A DNA stretch of 64,000 nucleotides from Alteromonas sp. 1_MG-2023 (lineage in GTDB: Bacteria; Pseudomonadota; Gammaproteobacteria; Enterobacterales; Alteromonadaceae), in assembly GCF_030547075.1 (NCBI RefSeq), contig NZ_JAUOQH010000007.1:124001-188000 (forward strand). The letters are read 5' to 3'. How positions within the stretch are numbered: position 1 is the first letter of the stretch; each line of letters begins with the position of its first letter. The position numbers and the translations under genes are program-made. Shown here in pieces: positions 35,169 through 43,956 of this stretch. The notes beneath the pieces are model-generated. The model saw only the letters and a program-made list of their open reading frames with translations, had not been told where the DNA came from and ran no database searches.

Positions 35169-38100
35169 CTAGTATTTCAAGCTAACGCCAGCGAATAAGC
35201 GAGGACCGTAATCATTCACTTCACCTAGGTTACCTTGTACATAGTAATCCTGCGATTTAGGTGCGCTGAATAGGTTAATGGCTTCAAGTTTTACGCGTAC
35301 GTGGTCGTTAATTTTATAAGACATACGTGCTTCCCAAACACCTACTTCATCCACATAACGTAAACGGGTACCGTTACTGGTGTAAGGCTGGAAGTATTCA
35401 CTACGATACTTGTAGATAATAGCCGTATCTAAATCGCCAATTTGGTAGTAAACCTGAGTACTGAATACGTGCTCAGAGAAACCTGGTACTGATGCTGGGT
35501 CAACAATACCTGCAGTTAGCTGCGTGGTACTACCATCTACGTCTGTGATATAAGTATCACCATACAAACTATCTTCAAATTCGAAGTCTGTGTCTGCGTA
35601 GTTATACCCTATTTTAACACCGATACCATTATCCCAACGGTAAGCGATTGACGCTTCTAGACCAAAAATGTCGCTTTCTTCATCGGTCGTAACAGAGTTG
35701 GTTACTGGAAGAGCAAATTCTTGACCATCAATAACAAAGTTTTCTAATACCGTACGTTGTTGGAACCCACCTTGGAATTGCTTGTAGTACAAGCCAAACG
35801 CAAAGATTGAATCTTCGTTAGGATACCACTCAAATGCTACGTCATAGTTCCACGACATAAGCGGCTGTGTATCTGGGTTACCAGAACCGTTAACACCTAC
35901 CAATAAATCAGACAGTGACGTTGGCGCTAAATCATCATCGGTTTGGAACGTACGGCTGTAACCCAAATCAGATGGATCGGCACGTGACATACCACGGTAG
36001 ATACCACCACGGATTAGAATATCGTCGCTGTAATCAATAACTAAGTTGAAGCTTGGAAGTACTTCAGTATAGTCACCACCACCTTCGATTCTTTCAAGTG
36101 AGTCACCGCTCACTAAGCTAATAACGCCTAGCTCATCAGTAACAACGTCGAATGAGTTTCTAAAGCCCACTGATGTTACTTCAGTATCAACAATACGCAC
36201 ACCAAAGTTACCGCGAATATACTTGTTAAACATTTCTGTATCGTAGCTGGCCATCACGTAAGCAGAGTTTGTTTTCTCTGTTACATCGATAGTACCACTG
36301 TTTTCATATTCTACGTCTGGGTAGCCAAACTCACCGTTTTGAGACGCAACCACAGCTTGTGAGAAACACACGTTATCGTAAGTAGCCCATGAAGAACCGC
36401 CACCAATTACATTGCCGTCACTATCAACATTTGTAATAAGGTCGCCATCAGATACAGCATCTAAGAAGTCAGATTCAGGGAAGTCTTTCTGACAGCTTTG
36501 TAGTAATTCTAGTGCATCGGCATTAGCAGTATCTAACGTAAATTCGTTACGTGAACCATTACCTTGGCTACCACCATATTGAATGAAGCTAAGCTCTGAT
36601 GTTCTTAAACCTGCTTGAACACTGGTGAACACATCACCGCTCAATGCATATTCAAAATCTAAACGAGCAGACTTAATTTCGTTATCGCGTGTATTTTCTC
36701 TATCGATACGAGTACGAAGGCTATCTGTGTAGTTAGAAATATCAGTAACATCAAAATCGGTCACAGTGAAATGAGGGATATATTCGCCCATATCCCAGCT
36801 AAAAGATTGTCTGTCAGCAGTTCTCGCACGGTTAGAGATTTGTAACTCTTCACGTGACGTTTTTGAGTAAGCCAAATCTAATTTAACGGTTAGTGCATCA
36901 GTCGCATAGTGCTCGATGTTCAGACCGTAACCACGGTAGTTCTCTTCACGAGAGAATTGCTCACCTGATGATTCGATACGATCTTGCCCTTCCCAATGTA
37001 GAATACCACCTACATCGTTAGTCACTAACGTAGGACCAGTAAGTCCTGGAATGGCACGTTTTTGTAAGAAGATTAAATCGTGACGAGATTCTTGTTGCGT
37101 TCTATCCGACACCTGCGCATCGAAATTAATATCCCAAGCCTCAGAAGGTTGGAATTGAAGCGCTAAGAATAGGGCATCACGTTCATCAGACGTTTCGTTT
37201 TGACGATAACTACGGCTGCTTCCAGTCCATGCGTACGGAGTACCATCGCTAACCGCTTTGCCTGTTTCAGGATCAATGGCCGTATCGTAGCCTTGGTTAC
37301 TGCTGCCGCTAACTTGGTCTTCACAGTCACCTGCACTACTACGGTAGAAACCTTCGTTAGTGTTAGTTGGGTCATTCAAACACGCCCACAGTGAAGAGCC
37401 AGTAGGGCTTGAACTTCTGTATTCTGCTTCTGGTTGGCTGATATCTTGGCGTTGCAAACCAAAAGAAATACCTAACGCTTGACCGTTATCAAATTCAAAC
37501 TGGTCTACATAACTAACGGTACCGCGAAAACCTAAATCACCTTGAAGTGAGTTGTCTACGTTACCTTCGTCAGGGTTGTAGTTAGCTTTAACTTCACCTT
37601 GAATACGTTGCTTGCCGTAATCTAGCGGCTGTACTGTTTCCAATGAAATAACACCGGCAACACCACCTTCAATCATAGAAGCGTCTTGAGTTTTATAAAT
37701 AGCCACTTTCTTCACAAGCTCTGATGGGAACTGAGAGAAGTTTACCGAGCGGTCACCACTACCGTTAGTCGCTTCACGACCATTGATGTGCGTTGCACTT
37801 AAGAATGGGCCAAGACCACGAATAGTGATTTCAGTGGCACCACCGTTTTCACGGTGAGAAGCAGCGCCGGTAATTGACTCTAGTGCTTCACCAATTGAAA
37901 GTGCTGGTAATTCACCAATGTCTTCTGATGATAAACCATCAACAACGGTGGTAGATTCGCGCTTAATGGCAATTTGATCTTGAATGGTTTTACGGGTACC
38001 AACTACGTCGATAACTTCGACATCAGCTTGGTCTTCTTCAGTCAAGTTTGCTTCTTGAGCGTGCAGTGAGAATGCGCTGGTAGTGGCTACACTGGCAATA

Positions 38101-38201
38101 ATTGCTGTGCGCACCCACTTAGCTACTGGGCGAAGCGTGAATTCAGCATTCTCCACTTGTTCACCGCTCAAGTTTTTATTTTGTTGTGTGTTCAACGACA
38201 T
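35169..38201 (-). CDS. TonB-dependent receptor for alginate oligosaccharides
   Basis: A 1010-residue outer-membrane receptor of the large Caulobacter/Alteromonas type. It has a long cytosolic-style leader (~30 residues) before the export segment (AIIASVATTSAFSLHAQ), TonB box region (VEVIDVVGTRKTI), plug (ELPALSIGEALESITG; TEITIRGLGPFLS; SMIEGGVAGVISLET) and a barrel ending in SLKY. It lies 51 nt after the beta-helix lipoprotein gene on the same strand and forms an operon with it. The alginate-oligomer role follows from context. Confidence 0.88.
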   Translation of the reverse strand: MSLNTQQNKNLSGEQVENAEFTLRPVAKWVRTAIIASVATTSAFSLHAQEANLTEEDQADVEVIDVVGTRKTIQDQIAIKRESTTVVDGLSSEDIGELPALSIGEALESITGAASHRENGGATEITIRGLGPFLSATHINGREATNGSGDRSVNFSQFPSELVKKVAIYKTQDASMIEGGVAGVISLETVQPLDYGKQRIQGEVKANYNPDEGNVDNSLQGDLGFRGTVSYVDQFEFDNGQALGISFGLQRQDISQPEAEYRSSSPTGSSLWACLNDPTNTNEGFYRSSAGDCEDQVSGSSNQGYDTAIDPETGKAVSDGTPYAWTGSSRSYRQNETSDERDALFLALQFQPSEAWDINFDAQVSDRTQQESRHDLIFLQKRAIPGLTGPTLVTNDVGGILHWEGQDRIESSGEQFSREENYRGYGLNIEHYATDALTVKLDLAYSKTSREELQISNRARTADRQSFSWDMGEYIPHFTVTDFDVTDISNYTDSLRTRIDRENTRDNEIKSARLDFEYALSGDVFTSVQAGLRTSELSFIQYGGSQGNGSRNEFTLDTANADALELLQSCQKDFPESDFLDAVSDGDLITNVDSDGNVIGGGSSWATYDNVCFSQAVVASQNGEFGYPDVEYENSGTIDVTEKTNSAYVMASYDTEMFNKYIRGNFGVRIVDTEVTSVGFRNSFDVVTDELGVISLVSGDSLERIEGGGDYTEVLPSFNLVIDYSDDILIRGGIYRGMSRADPSDLGYSRTFQTDDDLAPTSLSDLLVGVNGSGNPDTQPLMSWNYDVAFEWYPNEDSIFAFGLYYKQFQGGFQQRTVLENFVIDGQEFALPVTNSVTTDEESDIFGLEASIAYRWDNGIGVKIGYNYADTDFEFEDSLYGDTYITDVDGSTTQLTAGIVDPASVPGFSEHVFSTQVYYQIGDLDTAIIYKYRSEYFQPYTSNGTRLRYVDEVGVWEARMSYKINDHVRVKLEAINLFSAPKSQDYYVQGNLGEVNDYGPRLFAGVSLKY

Positions 38202-38252
38202 TACGAGATCTCCGTTGTGTCTTTTAATGTGTATAGGGCTGTGTGTGTTGTG

Positions 38253-40970
38253 TTATTCATCGTCTGCCATCCAAGTAGAGCCTACGCCCACATCAGATGC
38301 TTGAATGTAGTAAAGTCCTTTTGCACCCGCTACTGCCTGTGCGCCGCTCGAGTCAGTCTCTATAAGCGTACTTTCAGCAACGACAAACTCAGGAACTTCT
38401 TTGCCGTTTCCAGCTGGGTCTTGGTCAATAGCACCATCAGTATCAAATTCGCCATTTCCATCGATATTTCTGATATCTACCCAATCATCAGAGGTATCAC
38501 CAGACATATAGCTGTCGCTGAAACCAAAGTTGTTGGTTAGGGTTGATGCAGTATGGTTAATTAGGTTGCAGTCATATTCGAAGGAATGGTCACTGAAACC
38601 ACCGTCGGCATTAAGGTATAAACCTTCCGTCGACGGGTCATTGTTCAAGCCATTTGCAATTAAGTTAGCGTCAAAGTCGATAACGAAAAACTGGTTGCTA
38701 AGGCCGTATAATGTTGTGGTTTCTGCTAAATCATCACAGTCATCAACACCTGCTTTTGAACCAATTTCAGTACTAAATACGATAGGTTGTAGCGAGTTAA
38801 GTACCGTGTTGTTTGTAACGGTAAGCGATAGATCGCCAGAACCGTCTAGCACCGCTTGGTTACCAGAATTCGGTACACCGCCATCAGCTTGAGAGAATGG
38901 GTTTACCGTAAATACGATGCCGCCAGCTTCTTTGTTACCTGAGCGAATACCAGCAATGTAGTTGTTAGTAATGGTATGGCCTAAAGGCGTTACTAGCACA
39001 CCGCTTGGTCTTTCATCAGAGCTTTCAATATCGGTTGTACGGATAATGATGTTATCGCTAACCGTATTAAACCCGCCGTCTTCTAGTGAAATACCACCAC
39101 TCGCATTTACGATGGTGTTGCCTTTAATGGTGGCACCCGAGGTTTGAACCCGCATCAAGCGGCGACCAGTAGTCACATTATCAATTAAGTTGTACTGAAC
39201 AGTGAAGTTAGCCATGTCGGCTGAATCGTCACCTGTAGTGCTACCTAAGTTAAGTAGAAGAAGACTTGAGTTATCAAAGTTTTCGTTCGGGCTTGCGCTA
39301 AACAAGTTGTATTGAATAACGTGATCGGAACCCGAAGAAGCTAGCTTGATGATAGAACCTTCTGCGGCCACTGATCGACCAGAGAAGGTGTTACGTTCGA
39401 TAAGTGCGCCGCTACCTTTCACTACCATCCAATGGAACGAGTCATCTGGGTAGTTCAATGTAGCTTGCTCATTACCCATGGTGTTTTGTGAGAAAACGAA
39501 GTTGTCGCCTTCCGAGTAAACCATGGCTTCTTCGCCGCTATCGCACGTAGAACCAGAAAGGGTATCAATATCGGTAAAGGTTAAGCCGGTTACCGCTGCG
39601 CCATCCGCAGTGCTAGCAACATGAATACAGAAGTCACCGGTAAAGGTAGGAGTTTCACCTTCAACCGCTCGAAGTTCAATACCGCTGGTTAATTCAAGGG
39701 CAGCCATACCTGTATAGGTATTCGTATTTAAGCCAAGCACATCGCCATCAGCCAAGCCAACTAGCGCAGATTCGAGCGCCGCAGCATCACCTACCACTTG
39801 GGTATAAACCACAGAATCTAACGCATCCGTTACTGTGTCAGTAAACGAATCGTTATCGGTATAAGCTGCACTCACTGAAATAATCGCGCCTGCATAAGCA
39901 GTTGGCGTGAAAGTTTTAGCGTTTGAGTCGGCAATTTCAACGCCATCAGCGGACCAAGTGTATACAACGTTCGCTTCATCAACGCCGTTATTATCAGTAA
40001 TTTCAGCTGTTAATGTAGCACTCGCTAGGTAAGGCGCAGTGCCCATAATTTCGATACTACCGGCTTGGTCAACTGCAACACTGGTAACTGGAATTGTGGG
40101 AGCAGACGTAATGTTTTCTTCAAAACCGTTGTCATCAACATAAGTAACTTGCACGGTAATTACTGTGCCAACCAATGACGCATCTACCACATAGGTACCG
40201 TTTGTCGCGCCATCAACAGCGGTATCGTCTGCATACCACTGGTAAGAAATATCACCGGTTGCGCCGTCTTCATCTGCAATTTCAGCAGTTAGGGTATTAC
40301 CTACCGTTGGTGTACCGGTAATGACTACTGCGCCTTCAGAATTAACTCGAGCCACGACATCAGTAGCTGCTGAGGTGACTGATTCACTAAAACCGCGGTC
40401 GTCTTCGAATGTGGCGTTGGCAGTAATTACTGTACCGAACTGTGCGTCGGTAAGTTCTAACTCTGAGGTTACTTCATCTTCAATTTGCGTATCGTCCGCG
40501 AACCATGCGTACACGATAACCGCATTTTCAATTCCGTTTTCATCAGCAACGGTGGCAGTTAACGTAGAGCCTACAAGTGCGTCGCCACTAAGGGTAATTG
40601 TCGCATCTGATGCGATGGCCATAACATCGTCGGTAGGGTCACTGATATGAGATTCGTTAATGCCGCCCTCATCCGTGTAAAGCCCCTGAACCGTAATTGG
40701 TGAACCAATCTGTTCATCGGTAAGTGTGAATGATGAAGAGTTAGCGCCTTCGATAGCAACACCGTCAGCGTACCAGTAATAGGTCACGGCGCTCGCTATA
40801 CCATCAGGATCGCTTACGGTCGCACTTAGTGTTTCACCGCTTATCGCCGTCCCTGCAAGCACAATAGAGCCTAATGTATTGGGATTGTTGTCTGAACTAA
40901 CATCTGTACTAACGTTGCAGCCTGTAATAGCTGCAGCAATGGCACACAGTGCGAATGTTTTAAACTTCAT
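38253..40970 (-). CDS. Lipoprotein with four Ig-like repeats and a chondroitinase-B-like beta-helix (PL6-like)
   Basis: A 905-residue lipoprotein: lipobox AAITGC (Cys18), four ~90-residue Ig-like repeats, then a right-handed parallel beta-helix domain (~residue 380 onward; LESALVGLADGDVLGLNTNTY, IERNTFSG, IQYNLFS, IKGNTIVN, ISLEDGG, ITNNYIAG), resembling the chondroitinase-B/PL6 fold. The typical PL6 words of the gene at 43957 (EIISNKS, LRHGN) are not obvious, so activity on alginate is unproven; it may be a distant lyase or a binding protein. Start ATG 40970 gives a clean lipoprotein signal; an ATG at 41021 adds 17 unlikely residues. First gene of an operon with the TonB receptor. Confidence 0.75.
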   Translation of the reverse strand: MKFKTFALCAIAAAITGCNVSTDVSSDNNPNTLGSIVLAGTAISGETLSATVSDPDGIASAVTYYWYADGVAIEGANSSSFTLTDEQIGSPITVQGLYTDEGGINESHISDPTDDVMAIASDATITLSGDALVGSTLTATVADENGIENAVIVYAWFADDTQIEDEVTSELELTDAQFGTVITANATFEDDRGFSESVTSAATDVVARVNSEGAVVITGTPTVGNTLTAEIADEDGATGDISYQWYADDTAVDGATNGTYVVDASLVGTVITVQVTYVDDNGFEENITSAPTIPVTSVAVDQAGSIEIMGTAPYLASATLTAEITDNNGVDEANVVYTWSADGVEIADSNAKTFTPTAYAGAIISVSAAYTDNDSFTDTVTDALDSVVYTQVVGDAAALESALVGLADGDVLGLNTNTYTGMAALELTSGIELRAVEGETPTFTGDFCIHVASTADGAAVTGLTFTDIDTLSGSTCDSGEEAMVYSEGDNFVFSQNTMGNEQATLNYPDDSFHWMVVKGSGALIERNTFSGRSVAAEGSIIKLASSGSDHVIQYNLFSASPNENFDNSSLLLLNLGSTTGDDSADMANFTVQYNLIDNVTTGRRLMRVQTSGATIKGNTIVNASGGISLEDGGFNTVSDNIIIRTTDIESSDERPSGVLVTPLGHTITNNYIAGIRSGNKEAGGIVFTVNPFSQADGGVPNSGNQAVLDGSGDLSLTVTNNTVLNSLQPIVFSTEIGSKAGVDDCDDLAETTTLYGLSNQFFVIDFDANLIANGLNNDPSTEGLYLNADGGFSDHSFEYDCNLINHTASTLTNNFGFSDSYMSGDTSDDWVDIRNIDGNGEFDTDGAIDQDPAGNGKEVPEFVVAESTLIETDSSGAQAVAGAKGLYYIQASDVGVGSTWMADDE
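39805..40885 (-). repeat. Four Ig-like ~90-residue repeats
   Basis: Each unit has the pattern G-x-I-T-[IV]-x-G-T..L-T-A-x-[IV]-x-D-x-[DN]-G...YxWYADG..I......S.....GT-[IV]-ITVxxxYxDDxGF. They resemble bacterial Ig-like/PKD-like surface spacers and probably hold the beta-helix domain away from the membrane or bind carbohydrate. Confidence 0.75.
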
Positions 40971-41517
40971 AATGGCTCTATTCTCCGAGTGATTGGTTTT
41001 GGTTACTAAGTTGCGAACCACACCATATTATTACCAAATTAAAGAGTTATAGGTTACCAATTGAAATTACATTAAGACAACATTGTTAACCTGTTGGCAC
41101 ATATAACCACAATAAAATAACTTTTACCACCACTATCAGGTCATTGCAGTAACATTTAATTCACAAATGCCTGTAAACCCACGATTGAGAAAGGATGAGA
41201 ACCCTAACCAATGGTGAACAGCTTGTTATTACCAATTTATTTTTATGATGAATGTTCGGAATAAGAGTGGCAGATAAACTAGCTCTAGGGTCGAATGAAC
41301 CTGTAAAACATAGGAGGAACTGACAATAACTGAGTACATAATTTAACTAGAAGGGCTACCAATAGTGGCATTGGAAGTTAGAACACGTTGAGAGGCTATG
41401 ATTTTACTGAGCGGCATAACTCTCCGGCATAGCTCTGCGGCTTTACTAATTGGCTTTACTGGACGGCTTCATTGAGCAGGTTAACGACGTATATTGTTGC
41501 GCGCGGATTTGTCAGAT
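40971..41517. other. 547-bp intergenic region with promoter of the TonB-receptor operon
   Basis: Holds ATTACCAAA (41030-41038), GTTACCAAT (41053-41061), TTGTTAACCTGT (41083-41094) and ATTACCAAT (41228-41236), all upstream of the lipoprotein/TonB operon. The part nearer 41518 follows the PL7 stop and shows only loose GGCWTTACTG-like repeats; no clear terminator was found. Confidence 0.55.
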
Positions 41518-42537
41518 TCATTCAGATTCGATACCTTGGTGTTGATTTTCTAAATGATAAAACGTGGCTTGTACATAATCTTTGTCCGCCCCACTGTTAT
41601 TTTGATTGTAAACACCAGCTTTAAAGTACATATACTGGTTATTCTTGTTGTAACCACTTTGGCTCATATCAAGGCTTGCAGATAGGTTGGGCTTACCTTC
41701 ACGAAGTAAGGTGACAAATAGAATGTCGTTTTGTACGGTAATCTTGTAACTAAATTTTTCGTTAAGGGCTATGCCATCTTCAGGATTGTCTAATGTGTGA
41801 GAACGGCTTCCCACCATGTTTACCCATACATCATCACCATCGTTGATTTCATGGGCAAAGTAGATTGAACCTTTGTCGTTGCCAGGAAGCTTGCGATAAT
41901 ACAGCCTAATGGGTTCATCATCGGTAGCATGAATTTGACCAATGATCACACGCCCTACTTTCTTCTCGTCTCCGGTGGTAGAAACGCGGTTTACTGCCAA
42001 AGTTGCTTCCAAACTGCCTTCAATAGCACCGGCTTTGCGCTTAACCGAACCATGCGCCGAACTAAATACCCAATTGTTTTTGGTAACCCCTTTGGTTTTT
42101 AAGCGCGTGTTCCCCCTGCGCAACATTTCTCTTAATTCAGTTCGGGCATACTTGGTATTTTTTGATGTTTTTGCTCCTGCATTAGGGCAGGCAAACACCA
42201 TTCCGCCGTCTGCGGCGGTATAAAACAGAGGCTTCAATGAAAAGCTATCACTTAACGCTTTTTCATAAATGATGTCGGCTTTTAAATCTTTGTTTAAATC
42301 GGTAGGAAGGCTAAGCGTCCAGCTCAATAAATCAAAGTTTTCACTTGGAGATTTTGAAGGGTCAAGTGAACTAAAATCACCAAGCAACTCCCCTTCAGGT
42401 AGTGCTTGGTGTGACTCTGGAAGTGTATGGGTAGCAGCTATACTTTCAGCCAATGAAGTGTTTACTACCACAGTATTAACCAGTGTTAATGCAGTAAAGA
42501 CGACACTGCGTAATAACGCTTTTGTTAGTGCTGCCAT
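41518..42537 (-). CDS. Secreted PL7 alginate lyase
   Basis: A 339-residue exported lyase: signal peptide (about 1-31, SLAES), then a single PL7 domain with RTELREML, GQIHA and YFKAGVYNQ active-site segments. Much of the domain (MLRRGNTRLKTKGVTKNNWVF) parallels the lipoprotein PL7 at 33444, but there is no lipobox or carbohydrate-binding domain, so this is the soluble form. It follows the MFS gene by 48 nt, as last gene of the PL6-MFS-PL7 operon. Confidence 0.92.
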   Translation of the reverse strand: MAALTKALLRSVVFTALTLVNTVVVNTSLAESIAATHTLPESHQALPEGELLGDFSSLDPSKSPSENFDLLSWTLSLPTDLNKDLKADIIYEKALSDSFSLKPLFYTAADGGMVFACPNAGAKTSKNTKYARTELREMLRRGNTRLKTKGVTKNNWVFSSAHGSVKRKAGAIEGSLEATLAVNRVSTTGDEKKVGRVIIGQIHATDDEPIRLYYRKLPGNDKGSIYFAHEINDGDDVWVNMVGSRSHTLDNPEDGIALNEKFSYKITVQNDILFVTLLREGKPNLSASLDMSQSGYNKNNQYMYFKAGVYNQNNSGADKDYVQATFYHLENQHQGIESE

Positions 42538-42585
42538 AAACGCTACCTACCCAATCTACTCGACTAACGTGAAGCTAAGCGATTA

Positions 42586-43881
42586 TCATCGCTTAGCTTC
42601 AACCGGCTCAATTTTAGGACACAACAGCCAAATACTCAGCATGGCAATGATGGCAAGTGCCGCACCAATAACAAAGACCACTGTGTAACTACCGTCAGCA
42701 GTTAACGAAGGTACTGCGTATATCAAAAGCCCTGCCGCTAGCTTGGCCGCCATTCCTGCAAAACCAGCCAATGTACCTACCGACTTTCCGCCGAATAAAT
42801 CACTCGGCAAGGTTTGTACGTTACCAATTGCAGTTTGAAAGCCGAATAAAATAGTGGCCATAATAAGTACTGCGGCAACTTCACTATTTGGATTAGACAG
42901 CATAAGCAACGCAGGTAACATAATTAGGCAACCCAGCGTAATAACTAGTTTACGCGCTTTGTTTACTGACCAACCTGCTCCCAGTCTATTTTGCGCAAGA
43001 AGCCCGCCAAACCATGCACCTAACATGGCACCTACATAAGGTACCCATCCATAAATAGCTAAGCCCTTTACATCCATGGCATAAACTTCAACCAAGTAAG
43101 TAGGGATCCAGACAATAAATAGCCACCAAATAGGGTCGATTGCCGCAGTGGCAATAATGACGCCCCAGCTTTGTTTGTGAGATAGTAATTGCCCTGTAGT
43201 AGGTGTGTATTCAGCAACTGCACTGCCATCGGCATTAGTTGTTTCGTTTCTTTGACCGGTAAGGATGTATTCTCTTTCTTCGTCAGTGATCCAAGGGTGA
43301 GAACCTGGTGGCGATTTAACCACGATGATCCAAGGAATAAGCCAAAGTAAACCGGTACAACCCACTATTACAAATATCGCTTTCCAACTAAAAAATAAGG
43401 CAAGATAAGCAATTAAAGGAATTGAAATAATGCCACCAATGGCAGCACCAGAGTTAAATATACCCTGCGCTAATGCACGTTCTTTAGTGGGAAACCACTC
43501 CGCGTTAGCTTTAGCAGCCCCAGGCCAGTTACCTGCTTCTGAAACACCTAAGATAGCGCGGAATATGCTGAAGGTAAGAATACCTTGGGCAAAAGCATGA
43601 AGTACGGTAGCAATCGACCAAATACCAATAGATAGCACGAAACCTATGCGGGTACCTACCCAGTCAAACACCTTACCAAACAAGGCTTGACCGAAGGCAT
43701 AGGAAAATAGAAATACAATACTAATAATCCCATACACCTCTTTCAATTCAGCATCGGTTTTATTAGGGTAAATTTCTTTCCCCATGAAAGGCCACAACAC
43801 GCTAAGTGATTGTCTATCTATGTAGTTAATCACTGTTGCCAGTGCAACCAGGGCAATTACCCACCATCTCAAATTCTTCAT
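42586..43881 (-). CDS. MFS transporter, hexuronate (ExuT) type, copy 1
   Basis: A 431-residue inner-membrane carrier with 12 predicted helices. Typical anion:cation symporter motifs: VINYIDRQSLSVLWP in TM1, SEAGNWPGAAKANAEWFPTKERALAQGIFNSG in TM4-5, and DPIWWLFIVWIPTYL. In alginate loci, carriers of this type import unsaturated monouronate/DEH. A close paralogue lies at 49903. Middle gene of a three-gene operon. Confidence 0.88.
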   Translation of the reverse strand: MKNLRWWVIALVALATVINYIDRQSLSVLWPFMGKEIYPNKTDAELKEVYGIISIVFLFSYAFGQALFGKVFDWVGTRIGFVLSIGIWSIATVLHAFAQGILTFSIFRAILGVSEAGNWPGAAKANAEWFPTKERALAQGIFNSGAAIGGIISIPLIAYLALFFSWKAIFVIVGCTGLLWLIPWIIVVKSPPGSHPWITDEEREYILTGQRNETTNADGSAVAEYTPTTGQLLSHKQSWGVIIATAAIDPIWWLFIVWIPTYLVEVYAMDVKGLAIYGWVPYVGAMLGAWFGGLLAQNRLGAGWSVNKARKLVITLGCLIMLPALLMLSNPNSEVAAVLIMATILFGFQTAIGNVQTLPSDLFGGKSVGTLAGFAGMAAKLAAGLLIYAVPSLTADGSYTVVFVIGAALAIIAMLSIWLLCPKIEPVEAKR

Positions 43882-43956
43882 ACTACTACCTTACCTACTA
43901 TTACTTGGTCGTCTTTTTTATAGAGCGTACGGTCGTGAGCGCTATCCCGTAGGATC

